From Xylocopa sonorina (taxonomy: Eukaryota > Arthropoda > Insecta > Hymenoptera > Apidae): 64,000 bases of DNA. Within the stretch, counting starts at the first letter, position 1. Every line of letters starts with the position of its first letter. The translations under genes were made by a program, and so were the position numbers. The DNA lies in NCBI RefSeq assembly GCF_050948175.1, contig NC_135201.1, positions 3,782,001-3,846,000 on the forward strand, given 5' to 3'. Below are positions 35,501 through 47,011 of the stretch, piece by piece. Below the pieces are notes generated by a model, which was given only the letters and a program-made list of their open reading frames with translations, did not search any database and had not been told where the DNA came from.

Positions 35501-36804
35501 GGAAATAGCAAACCCATGGTTATAATTTACGCTCATCAGTAACTAATCCACCGTTTAACGCGACGCGCGATCTAGGCTCACGCGGCGATTCGATCGGTTC
35601 CAGGCGGAGGATATGATCGACCGGGTGCGCAAAGCGTTTACCAAGAACCTGAAGAACCTCGACTGGATGGACGTCGAGACGAGACGGTCGGCTGAGGAGA
35701 AAGCGAACGCGATCACCGACATGATCGGCTACCCGGACTTCATACTGAACCAGGACGAGCTCGACGAGCGTTACAAGGACCTGACGATCAAGCAGAACGA
35801 GTACTTCGAGAACAACATACGGGTGAACAAGTACAATTTGCGGAAGAACCTGGAGAAGCTCGACCAGCCGGTGAACAGGACCACGTGGATCATGACACCG
35901 CCCACGGTGAACGCTTACTATTGGCCTACGAAGAACCAGATGGTTTTCCCGGCTGGTATCCTGCAGGGTCCGTTCTACGACATGGAGAACCCGAGCAGCT
36001 TGAATTTCGGCGGTATTGGCGTCGTTATGGGACACGAGTTGACGCATGCGTTCGATGATCAAGGTAGACACCTTTGTTAAGTGCTCCTTGTCGTCGTTGT
36101 TCATTTCTATTCCACGTTTATCGGTTTCTAGGAAGGGAGTACGATCTGAATGGCAACTTGAATCGATGGTGGAATAACGCGACGATAGACAGGTTCAAGA
36201 ACAGGACGGAGTGTTTCGTGGAGCAGTACAATAACTTCGAGATACACGGTCGGCACGTGAACGGACGTCAAACATTGGGTCAGTTGCACGGACGACGGAC
36301 AGGGGCGCGTGCCTCGCCTGTATTCCATCCTTGTGATCGAACCGATCTTCTTCGTTCCAGGGGAGAACATTGCGGACAACGGAGGCCTTAAAGCAGCATA
36401 TCACGCGTACATTTCAGCGCCAAAAATCTACAGAGATCAACTACCGTTACCTGGTCTTAATCTGACGCATCGACAACTCTTCTTTTTGAATTTCGCCCAG
36501 GTAACTCGAGAGAGAAACGCTGTTTACCACCCGCAGAAGGGAACTCTCGACTCTTGTCTTACTCTATCTTACAAAATCGCGTTCTTAAAAAACGTTTCAT
36601 CTGTAGTTACTTATTATTTGTCGTCAGGTCTGGTGTTCCGCTGTAACGTCCGAAGCGATAGCCCTCCAGATCGAGAAAGATTCTCACTGTCCGCCAAAGT
36701 ACAGAGTGATCGGCTCGCTCTCGAACCTGCCAGAGTTCGCCTCGGAGTTCAACTGTCCGGAAGGCTCGCGGATGAATCCCGTTCACAAGTGCGAGGTGTG
36801 GTAA
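29516..36804 (+). CDS. M13 zinc metallopeptidase, endothelin-converting-enzyme-like
   Basis: Type II membrane ectopeptidase of the neprilysin/ECE family that trims extracellular peptides. Thirteen exons: 29516-29527, 32078-32191, 32447-32603, 32862-33071, 33687-33967, 34269-34367, 34467-34637, 34961-35109, 35296-35518, 35604-36063, 36132-36278, 36361-36500, 36628-36804. All phases agree and give 779 residues, normal for the family. Features: an acidic cytoplasmic tail; a membrane helix at about 56-75; NPCEDFYEYACGGWI; substrate motif NAYY at 575-578; zinc motif HELTH at 616-620 with the third ligand in GENIAD (Glu676, Asp680); C-terminal CEVW. The match to ECE (MTPP-x-VNAYY, HKCEVW) is closer than to neprilysin. 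The catalytic set is complete. The 12-base first exon (MSVK) is the least certain part. If it is wrong, translation starts at the Met run at 32078. Confidence 0.93.
29528..32077 (+). other. First intron of ECE-like gene
   Basis: 2.55 kb separates the MSVK micro-exon from the next coding exon. GC- and CpG-rich near 30650-31300, where several unsupported overlapping frames exist on both strands. Such a CpG-rich island may hold an alternative promoter (inference). No exon is supported. Confidence 0.45.
35146..35228. repeat. Perfect 15-bp inverted repeat in an ECE-like intron
   Basis: TAGGGCACGCGTCCA at 35146-35160 is the exact reverse complement of 35214-35228, with a 53-base spacer, inside intron 8 (35110-35295). 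It could form an RNA hairpin or be the ends of a very small mobile element. Confidence 0.8.
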
Positions 36805-38458
36805 ACGCCGTGTTCCTTCGAATCGTCCACGATTCTACAACTCGACGCGTGAAAGGTTGGATGATTCGCGTACGAGGTCGTCGTTGGAACGTCGGAGCTC
36901 GTCCGTGGCTCCTGCGCGAGCAAAACCCGGCTCGGTTTCTTAACCGCGCGATTTTATCCGATAGTAGAAACATTGCCGTGGTAGTCGCGGACTTTAATCG
37001 CGACCGTGTCAGTCCTAACGCGACGTTAAATTCGAAGGGGCTTCGAGGGTCCACGCTTGCACGCGTTCGGTGTATCAATCCTTTCGTTCGAAGTAATCGA
37101 GGAGGATCGACACTTAAAGCTGGGCTAGGAAACAGACTAGGACCACCGTGTACGAGTCGCTCGATTCCCTTTACGCGATCGGTCACGAGCTCACTGTGGT
37201 TCATCGCGATCACTCCCACCGGTATTTTATGCGCAAGCGTGTCAAGTGATTTTTCACTTTTATACTTGGAACCAGTATTATTCTCTGCAGACATTACACT
37301 TTTAACTGGATCGCGGGGGGGTACAGACGCGCGTATTAAACGCGCCTCGCCCTCGAACCATGTATTATATATTTCCGATTGATTAGTCGACAGTTTACGG
37401 AACCATTGCATTTCCATCGGGCGCGTGCGGGGATACACGTGAATACAACGTGAACGGGCAAGCGTAGGGACGGTTTCGACCCTTTGAGCGTTCGGCTGTG
37501 CGCGTGTGCGTTTAGTACAAATGAGCGAGTGTGCCTGCGTGTTCTGTCAGTAGCAATTTGAGAAATTCGAACGCAGAAGAACCGAGGAGAACAAAATTTC
37601 CGATAAAACGAACTCTTGCGTAGCGTGGATCGTGTCCAGTTATGTTACCACGTTCAAGTACAAAAAGCAGCTCGCCGCTATAAGTTCCCGTTGTTGTCAC
37701 GCTGAAAGCGATACTTGACGGATCCACGTGCGGACGTTTCTATGCGCTCAAAGGGGTAACAGATGCAGGAGGAAGGGTGAGAAAACGTACGAACGACCTT
37801 GAGGACCGATTGTTCGTTAAACTGGATTTTTGTTCGCGGCTTTTGTCCATTACCTGAACAAGTGGTTCCGATGAGCTGATCTCGATGAGCCACGGCGACG
37901 TTATTTCTGCAGGCAGGAAGTTCAGTTCTAGCTTAAGTTAAGCGGTGAGAAGTTTCATTTTTTAAACGAACGTCGCGCGAGTGCATAAGGTCAGTTCGGA
38001 ATGAACGCGTCGAGCGTCTGTGTCCATCCGTGCGTTGTCGAGATCGTTTCTTCGATCGAGCCCATTCTCGATTTCCGTTGTACACCGCTCGTGTACCCAC
38101 TGTTGAACCAACGTTCGTAGCCGACAGGAGAAAACCGACCGTCTATCACCTCGACGGGTGTTACGTACACACGCATACGCATTTCGTGCACGACTAAATA
38201 GTTTTTATCTTCCGTTCGTTCGATGGCGAACGAGGACGCAAAGTCGATGACACCGGCCTGTCGTCCTTTGCGTGCTTCCTAAAAGGGAATACGATTATGA
38301 TTAATCAACGAGTATCGTGCGTCGAAAGTGTAGTCCTCGAAGAAAAAAAGAAGAAGAAGAAGGAAAATTATTTCTGCGGTCTACGATAAGCATTTATGTA
38401 TTATCCGGAATCGTGTATTTATTAAAGACTAATGTGACGCACGTGTAAATCAAATAAA
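36805..38458 (+). other. Probable 3' UTR of ECE-like gene
   Basis: No coding exon seen after the stop at 36802-36804. AATAAA at 38453-38458 is the best poly(A) signal. A longer frame starting upstream at 36309 overlaps the last exons in the wrong frame and is a shadow. Confidence 0.45.
38453..38458 (+). terminator. Candidate poly(A) signal for ECE-like gene
   Basis: Canonical AATAAA in an AT-rich stretch 1.65 kb after the stop codon. Confidence 0.4.
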
Positions 38459-40467
38459 GAACGAATTAAATGATGATATTACATATACTCGGTTATCGAT
38501 CGGATTTCTCGTCCATCACATCGTTCCTCGATCATCCATCCCGAACGCGTCCCTTTTAAAAGAGCCAGGGGATGTCGCTCGCTACCAAGAGTCTCCAAGT
38601 AGAAACGTAATTCTTTTTTTTTTTTTTTGAACCAAACGATAACGCTTTCGAATTGCACGGCTCGCGGTATAAAAAAGACACCAACTGTTTTTCTCTTATT
38701 GCGTCAACCGTTTAAAGGGGTTAAAGATTAATTTTGGCGAACCACCGTCGAAGGCGAACGCGGAGCGACTCCACTATCGGTTCTCACGCGAGCGGACTGA
38801 ACTTTGTTTTTGCAACGCGTCTTCGAGACCGGTTAATGGAACGGAGTTTCCACGTATCGCTAGATAAGAGGTCAGTGTATTGCTAAATCCGGCGGGCATT
38901 CCCGTTATTAGCCGCGGCAAAACGGTCAATCAACCAAAGTGGCCAGCCGCTCGGCCATTTTCTGACAACCTGCACCGCCGATACCGGGGGCATTGTGCAA
39001 CCGACTCTGGCCACGAGGATTAAATGCGTTCCACGGTACCGTTTCCATCGAGCGTGTTTAGTCGCACTTGAAATATTCATCTGCTCCTCGACGCGGCCAC
39101 CCAAGTGGCCGAGGTCTCGTTTCATTGAAATTCTTCTCAGCGAATCTTATACTCGCGGGCAACGAATTTTCTAAGCGAAATCGAGCGTCGCGTTAATACG
39201 AAAGCGGGACGGCGCGCGCGTATTAATTGGCCGCGAGATGAAAAGATGTAATCGGAATATGTACCGTAAAACGTAACGGCCAGAGGTGTCGGAATAAATC
39301 AGCAGGCTACCACTTGTGCGTGAGCCTGTCCATTCATCAGGGGTCTGGCTGGCCGACGGTCCCGCTTTTCGGTAAATCGTTCTGCATTTTCGATGAAGAA
39401 ACGCCTTTATTACGGTGCACGCACCAGCCCCTCCCACTGTCTTCTCTTCCCTTCTGCCAACCCCTTTTTCCCCCACGGTACTATACTTATACCTGTCTAG
39501 ACGAATGAATCATACGAGTATTTTGACCCACCGCATCGGCGTGTAGGTGGTACACGGAAAATTGGTCAGATTCCTCGTACGGTCTCTACCGGCTCTTTCT
39601 CATGCATGCGTCGCGTCTGTTGTGCGACGCTCGCAACCGAAATATCGGAGGGGCTGCGCCTCCGCGACGAGGAACGCGGCCAGTGTCGAAGGTGCGAAAG
39701 GTGCGACCGTGCCAGTAGAAATTTTGCCGGGATACGAGAAAATAAACTTGCCGGGATAATTCCGCGAAACGGCATCGTCACGCACCGTTCGAATCCCGCG
39801 GAGAGGTCTATTTTAAAGTAGTCCGTGTGTATATAATACCGTGTCGCCTTGTAAAACCAGCTGTACACCTTTTTACTCGTTACTAGTTATTTGGGTTCGT
39901 TAAAATGCACGCCTCCCCTCCTCTCCCCCCCCCCCCCCCTACCCCTCCCTCCTCCTGAAACGTGCACAACACCCGAAACGCGCTGGGTTCGGACAGTTGA
40001 CTGGTTAATAATATCCGTGGCGGCAACAATGTTTCTCCCGCAAATTGCTTGCCATTTAAAACCCTTTCGTGACTAGCCCCGTGGCTGTCACGGGCTGAAG
40101 CCGAGCGCACGCACATCGACGAATATTATTTAAATGCTCCTCGGCTCGGTCTCACCCTGCTTTCTCTTCCCGCGTTTCTCGATAAAACATCGTTACCTTC
40201 TTCCCGTTACGTTGCTCGCCGTACCCCGCTCAATGAAATTTGAAGTAAAGAGAGAAAAAAAAAGAAGGAAACCACTCCCGCGGAACGGAGAAACGAAACG
40301 TTCGCCCTCGAGAAGAGCCGAGGAACCCGCTACAATGTCTCTCTCACTGGCCTGCGCGAGCAAACTTTTCAGCGATAAATACACACGATGCGGTCACATT
40401 TATCGATACGCGTACGTAATTAAAAAGAAAAAATTTGTTTTTCAATTCTTTTCCTCTACGTGTACAA

Positions 40468-40500
<33 letters not shown>

Positions 40501-43184
40501 CAGAGAGAGAGATTCCGATAAAAGAGAAAGATTACTCGGTATAATTCTTTCGATTACATACCCTATCTAAACTCCGCGAGTCAGAAATTATATAACAATT
40601 ACAAGTTGCAAAATGGATCCTGTTCGATATCCTGGTTCTCCTGGAGCGGAGTCGGTGATATTTTACGGGTGAGAAAGATGCTCGTAGCCGGGTCCGTTGG
40701 GACGGATCGACCGGGGGGGCTTCGACAAAGTGTAGAGAGGAAACGTTTCCAAAAGTAGCTCGTTAGTGCGATGCGCCAGCGGGGTGGATGGGGGAGAAAA
40801 AAAGCGAAAGATCGGGGAGCGTTTTTTCGAACCACCTGCTGTTGCTGGTGTCGTCGGGTGCAAGTGCAGCAGCGATCGAGCAGCCAGTCCGCCACACGAT
40901 CGGTCCTCGCGATGACAGACAGAAGCGACGTGTGGGGTAACAGGAAACATGTGGAGGACGATCATTTCACGCATTCGAATAGCCCCTTACCGCCAGATTT
41001 CTACCTTTCTCGTATTTTTCCAAAACGTTCGTAAACATTTTACGCTTTACGATTCTCACCGGACGTTTATTCGACCGCGTGACTGGCTGAAGAGAGAGAA
41101 AGAGAGAGAGAGAGAGAGGGAGAGGGAGAAAAAAACCTCCGCGATCGTTCAGCGTTGTTTATCCCGACATTCGCGGGACAGAATCTATAATTAGGCTAAG
41201 AATGTTTTTCTACGCTATAGGGAATTTTTTAGCGAGGAATGCGCGCAAAAAAGTGTCGAGAATATCAGCGGAATATGTTCGCCCGTTGCATTTGCATAAT
41301 GCATTCCAGTTGTCATAGACGCGCGATGCGGAGCGTCTAGTTTCGACGGTCGAAATCGGATTCGATCGGATATGGTAATTAAGTAAAATCGGTCCACGTC
41401 GCGATTTACGGATAAACGATTTCGCACTGTTTTGTAATGCGTCACGTAATGCATTTCGTGGCGGTGGCGCGCGAACGTTCGACGTATCGAGAGGGATTTG
41501 AATCGTTTTGAAAGTCGATCTGGATTTTAAACGTCGACGCTCTCGCTCGATCGCGTTCGCTCGTTCGATTTTCCTTCGCTCTTCTCTGTCCGCTTTTTTC
41601 GTTCTTCCGTTTCTTTTCTTTCTCGCGCGTTGTCGTATCTGCACCATCAACCGGACGGTTCTCTCGGTAGATGTCCTCGATTCGGTCGATGTAAAAATCC
41701 GATCGATTTCTGGACGGTGACCGTGCAGAAATTGCAGACATTGCAATGCGCGCGTAACGATCTTGATCGAATTTTACATTTTCTCCTATGTTAAGCGTAC
41801 GCTCGGATCCGTGTTCGCGAATATCCTTTCGGAGACCTTGAAATTTCACTTGCGATTCGTTCTCGTATGGAATTGCAAAAAAAGACGAGGTCGCCCCGTT
41901 TCATCATTCGAACATTCTCCAACTCTGTCACTAAACATTGCTCCTTCTGACATTTATCGTACAAAAATCTTTAGAAAAAAAAAAAAAAAAGGAAGAAGAT
42001 ATCGCGTCCAGGCGGAGACGAGGCGTTGATCGCAACGAGTAGAGATTCGGTCCGCCCTCGGTTTCCTTTTTTTTCAACTTTCCCGCGGTGATTTGAAAAG
42101 CTGTACGAATACGTACGCGGCGATGGGAAGAGAGAAAGAGAGAGAAAAAGAGAGAGACGGTAGACGATGCAAATTAGGCGGACAAAAAGGAAGAAGAGGG
42201 AGAGAAAATGGACGAGTAACGAACAGAAGGAGGAGATGGAGAGATTACCAGTGGGAGATCGCTGGAGAAAGATACGACGGATGGATGAAAGAAGAGAGGC
42301 GAGCCTTTCTGACTAGAGAGAGCGGCGGGGGAGGGCCTTGTGATCGGTAGGGGGAACGAAAGGCTTGGGGGTAGAGGACGCATTAAAGGTGGCTACGAGA
42401 GTATGGGGCGGCGGAGGAGGCGAAACTGGCAGCAAAGAGGACGAGGAGTAACAGGAGGAGAATGTAGCGATAGAGTTGTGGCGGTGTCGATGGAAAGGGA
42501 AGAGGTTGTGTCGGTGGCGACGGGACGTTGCAGTGGTGGTGGTGAGTCGACGATGGTGGTGGCGGCGGCGGCGGTGGCGGTGGTGGTGCTGGCGGTGGTG
42601 ATGGCGACGACGACGACGACGACGAGGACGACAACGACGACGACGACGACGACGACCACCACGACGCCGACGACCACGACGCCGACGATGACGACGACGA
42701 CGAGGACAACGACGGTGGCAACGTTGGCGGTGTCGATGGTGGTGGAGGTGGCGGCGGCGATGATGGAGGTGGCTGAGGAGAAAGAGAAAGAGTAGTCGCG
42801 GAGGAGGTTGGAGGGGCGTCGGTGGAGGCGGGGGTGGGAGGTTAGGGACGGTAGGACCGTGGATGGTGGGGTGCGGAGGGGAAGGTGGTACGGGAGGGTA
42901 GGGGTTCTAGTATATGGTAGCGGGTGCACGTTCGGCCCCTACATGCGAATATGTAAGATACTACGGGAGAGAAAAAGCGGCGAACGAACGCTAGAAGGAA
43001 AGAGACGATAAGCGAGAGAGTAGAGAGAGTGGAAGGAGGGAAGAAGAAGGAAGAAGAAGAAGAAGAAGAAGACGAAGAAGAAGAAGAGGAGGAGGTCTCT
43101 GCGTCGACATATATGCGATGAGAACGCGCGTCTCCTGACTCAGTGCTTGACAAGCTAGCAAGCTCTTAGGATCCATCGAGTTTT
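38459..43184. other. Intergenic region before myoglianin
   Basis: I see no gene. The sequence contains a C run at 39927-39938, GA runs near 40470-40510 and 41096-41130, and an A run near 41974-41989. A G-rich, GGT/GAC-type triplet region extends from about 42530 to 42780, then a GAA run from about 43046 to 43092. Open frames over the triplet region are repeat-driven on both strands. The region may carry myoglianin 5' UTR exons or enhancers, which cannot be told from sequence alone. Confidence 0.5.
42530..42780. repeat. Triplet repeat block (GGT/GGC, then GAC/ACG)
   Basis: Imperfect GGT and GGC triplets lead into GAC/GAC-type triplets, then return to GGT. Both strands stay open by chance and would encode Val/Thr/Ser/Pro homopolymer-like runs. 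Nothing suggests translation. Confidence 0.8.
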
Positions 43185-43187
43185 ACC

Positions 43188-43280
43188 GACGCGGCACGGC
43201 ACGGCACGGCACGGCACGGCACCGCACGGCACAGCACGGCACGGCACGGCGGCACGGCACGGCAAGGCACGGCACGCCGC
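43188..43280. repeat. GGCAC pentanucleotide repeat
   Basis: Some 17 units of a GGCAC/CACGG pentamer, a few with single changes (CCGCAC, ACAGCAC, AAGGCAC), directly after the GAA-rich run. Both the period and the high GC content differ from the other microsatellites in the window. Confidence 0.9.
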
Positions 43281-44349
43281 GACACGACACGACAGAGCGT
43301 ATTACACGCATCGCCAGCTGTCTGCCAGCACGCCACGCGAGTACTTCTTCTTCTCTCTTCTGTACCGTTCCTCTTCTTCGACGGAGGCCGCGCGGCTCTT
43401 CCTTCGTGGCTCTCGTTCGTTCGTTTGCGCTTCGATTTAGGCACCGGCACTTCCGACAAACAGGCCCGGGTGGGTGATCCGGTGAACCCTCTCCTCCCTT
43501 CTTCGAGCCGAGGACCGTTAGGAGAGAACGAGGGACGAGGAACGGGGTCGAACAGGGGGAACGAATATCGTTTAAAGAGAAAGATTGCCGTGACATGACA
43601 GCCAGGATACGGTTGAAAAGATGCACGGTGGATCGGTAAAGAGAGTGTCTCGCTGGCGCGCACATGTCTAGATTAAAGTTCGCGCGTGAACCAGAGGTCA
43701 CGAGGGTTCACCGGATCGTTCCGTTTCAAAGAGGATACGGAAGAAAACCCGATCGTACGTGTCCAGTGAACGTCAGGCTTGTGTGCAATGTGGTTTCTTA
43801 ACATGTCCCGGTGCGTTTCTAGTGCGTGATATTATGGTAAACGATATTAATCTTTAGTGATCACCGTAGACCGTAAATCGTAGCTGGACGTATGGATCGA
43901 CGCGTGGATCCGTTCGTTCCAACGTTCCATCCATCCGTTCAACCGTCGTATCGCCGATAGAAACATTTCGGTTGTTCGGTATCTCTGCCGGCGAAACGTT
44001 CGACCGGTTCACCTTGCCCCGAGTCGATTGTTGAACACTGAGAGAGGTCGCCCAGGGTTTCAACGGTGGTGGTGTGCCCGCGGGTAGGAATTTGGCACGG
44101 CCGAGATTCACAGGTGCGGCCCGAAGAGAAGAGGAACGGCATCGGAAGAAACGGAAACTGGATCCAGTTTCGTGGATCGCGATCGATACTGTTTTGACAG
44201 CACCGTTGCGGCCGCGATGGACGCAGCCGGCCGCGTGGTAGCCGCGAAAGGAACGCTCTGGTAATATGGTACCTGACGGTTCTGCAAAATCGAAAGGGTA
44301 GCACCGCCGAATAAACGACGGAAGAAGAGGCTCTTTTCACGGAAGCGAA

Positions 44350-44905
44350 TAGCGGAGAAGGAGGAGCTGGAGCAAGAGAAAGAGGAGAAGGTGGAGGAGG
44401 AAGAGGAAGAGGAGGAGGAGGAGGAGGAGGGGGGGTGGGAGGAGGAGGAGGCGGAGGAGAAGGAGGGGCAGGAGGCAGAAAAGGAGGGGAAACAGAGGGA
44501 GAAGAAGGAGGTGGCGGTGGTGACGGCGGTGGAGGAGGTGAAAGAGGTAGAGAAGGAGAAGGAAGGGGAGGAGGAGGAGGAGGAGGAGGAGGCGGCGGAG
44601 GAGGGGGAGGAAGGGGAGGAGGAGGAGGAGGAGGAGGAGGAGGAGGACGACAACGACGACGACGAGAAGAAGGAGGAAGTGGAGGAGGTGGAGGTGGGGG
44701 TGGAGGAGGAGGAGGAGGAGGAGGAGGCGGAGGAGGAGGAGGAGGCGGAGGGGGAGGGGGTGGTGGGGGCGGAAGGGGCGGTGGCGGCGGTGGAGGAAGA
44801 GGAAGAGGAAGAGGAAGAAGAAGAAGACGAAGAAGAAGAGGAAGAAGAAGAAGAGGAAGAAGAGGAGCAGGAGGAGGAGGAGAGGGAGGAGGAAACAAAA
44901 ACAGA
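44350..44905. repeat. 550-bp polypurine (GGA/GAA) tract
   Basis: The plus strand is almost only A and G, mostly GGA, GAG and GAA triplets, with a few C or T interruptions. Open frames on both strands here (poly-Glu, poly-Gly, poly-Pro, poly-Ser) come from the composition. The tract lies 308 bases upstream of the myoglianin start codon and may be in its 5' UTR or promoter. Confidence 0.92.
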
Positions 44906-45212
44906 CGAAGCGTATGAATTCCTAATCCGTGCGAGATAAGAAAAACACACATACACACACACACGTACATACACGCGCACACGCACACGTACACACAGAG
45001 GCGCGTAAGCAGGCAAAACGGAAGAAGGACAAAGCAAAGGGCGAGCAACCCTTTTCGTTTTTTCTTTTTGTCTCTTTTTGGTCGCGTCCAGGGTGAAAAA
45101 GGATCAGGGCAAAAGTTTGGCAAAGTGTAGCCATGAATTCGAACATCTGATCGCTCGTTTCGCGAAGGGAGCCGATCGTAACTGATCCGACTAAGGAGTG
45201 ACCTTGAGCAAG

Positions 45213-46973
45213 ATGGTCAGGGGGGCGCTGCTACTACTGTTGCTAGTCCTGTTCGGTGCCTTCGACGCTCCTGGCATCGAAAGAACTCGTGTCAGATATC
45301 TCGCGGACGCTGGTAACACCTGTAACGCGTGTAGGATGCACGAGGAGATCAGGGCCCTGAGCCTGGAGGCGATCAAGGAGCAGATTTTGAACAAGCTTGG
45401 CTTGAAACAAGCACCAAACATGACGGGCAGAGCGCTGCCCAGAATCGCGTCTCTGTCGAAGCTGATGGATTCGTACGGGATGCAAGCGGACCAACCTCAA
45501 CCGCACGAGCCCGGTATCACGCACTACGAGGAGATCGACGAGTACGCTGCTAAAACGGAGAGCGTCTTTGCCCTGGCGCAACCTCGTAAGTTCTTCAATT
45601 CCTTTTCTCGATTCTTCTACCACGGTCTCCCGCGACGCGTTGCAACGGGCCAATCTCTCGGCAACACCGATCAACTATTTCAATAATAACGACGTTACGT
45701 AAAAACCATATTGTTTCTCGTTTGCTAGCACGTATAACGGTTGCAACGATCGTTACGCATCGCATCGTTGCAGCCGTAACCGTCGTCGGTGTTTTTCCTT
45801 AGCGACGTTAATCGAATTAACCTTTCCAACCCCACGAGCTCTTCGTATTGTCATCCGCGATCGTTTACGTCGCAACAGCAATTCGCAACATTGTAGTTTC
45901 AATTGAAACGCACGCGACCGCGATACGTTCGTTCGATTAAACAACACGAAAAATTATATAACTCGCCCATGACTTTGCCTGTTAACGGGTTGATTGACGA
46001 ACGAGGCTTGGTAACGAGATTAGCCTGTAGCTCCTTTTCTTCATTTTTCTCTCCTATTTCTTCTTCTCGCGCGCACAGAAGAACAGAGAGCAGACGCGGG
46101 TGGATAAGGTGTCGTAGTCGAGTTACGCGAGTCCACCGATTCGCATCGCGTATTCTAAATTCGCCGTTCGATCGAACCCTTTTCGCCAGGCGGAAAAATA
46201 TTTCAGGCTTCTTCCCTCGTTCCGCTTCTGCCGCTGGCACGAACCCGTGCATCGATTTGAAATTCGATCCCGCCTTTTGGCTTCGAGGGTCGGTCAGAAG
46301 GCGAAAATAAGCCTTATCGAACTTTTTTTTAGTACGCAGATACTTGGTCCGCGTAGTCCAATCGCTTTATGCACCGAGGGCTGTTCCGTAGGGGTAGCCT
46401 AAGAACCGTGATCGCTCACGGTTAACCAGGTTATAATGTATTTACATACATGCATACACAGTCATCGCGTGGCATCGTACGTCAGCCCACCCTAGCTATT
46501 TTCCCGGGCAACCTCGACCGTTCGCCTTTCGACTCGATTCGATTCTCTTCTACGGAGCACGAGGCGGACGTAGCCTCTCTCTAATGTCACAATCAATCCC
46601 TATTTAAACGTTCGCTCGGAACGGCGACGAGAACAATCTGAGAATTTCAATCGGGAGACGTGGCTGGCGATAATTAAAAAATGATTCCTCGCGCGCGTCA
46701 CAAGCCACAACCGACGATGATTACGATTTAATCCGAATGCGTGTAAGAGATAAGATGTATCGCCAGCTCGAGCAAGGATTCGGAGACGTATCGCGGTTAG
46801 CGATCTGAGCACAAACTTAAATTTATAACGCGTAACGATGAAGTTGCGAGGCGTGGAAAAGAGATGAAGATAGCACGGAGCCGCTATCCCCGAGGTGAAA
46901 TTCCCTTTAATGCTTTCAACGTAAATCGCGTAATAATCACGTCGGTGGTTATAACCTGTGTTTAAGTCCCCTA

Positions 46974-47011
<38 letters not shown>

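Noticed and set aside
36309..37382. 357-codon plus-strand frame after the ECE-like zinc domain
   Set aside because: Part of it coincides with exon 12, but it then reads through intron and out of frame with the last exon, which ends in CEVW.
39780..39805. tRNA B-box-like GTTCGAATCCCGCG
   Set aside because: No A box or cloverleaf could be fitted upstream.
42340..42929. Frames rich in Thr or Val on both strands
   Set aside because: Products of GGT and GAC triplet repeats.
44391..44939. Long frames on both strands over the purine tract (poly-Glu, poly-Gly, poly-Pro, poly-Ser)
   Set aside because: They follow directly from GGA/GAA composition; every frame is open and no splice or start context supports translation.
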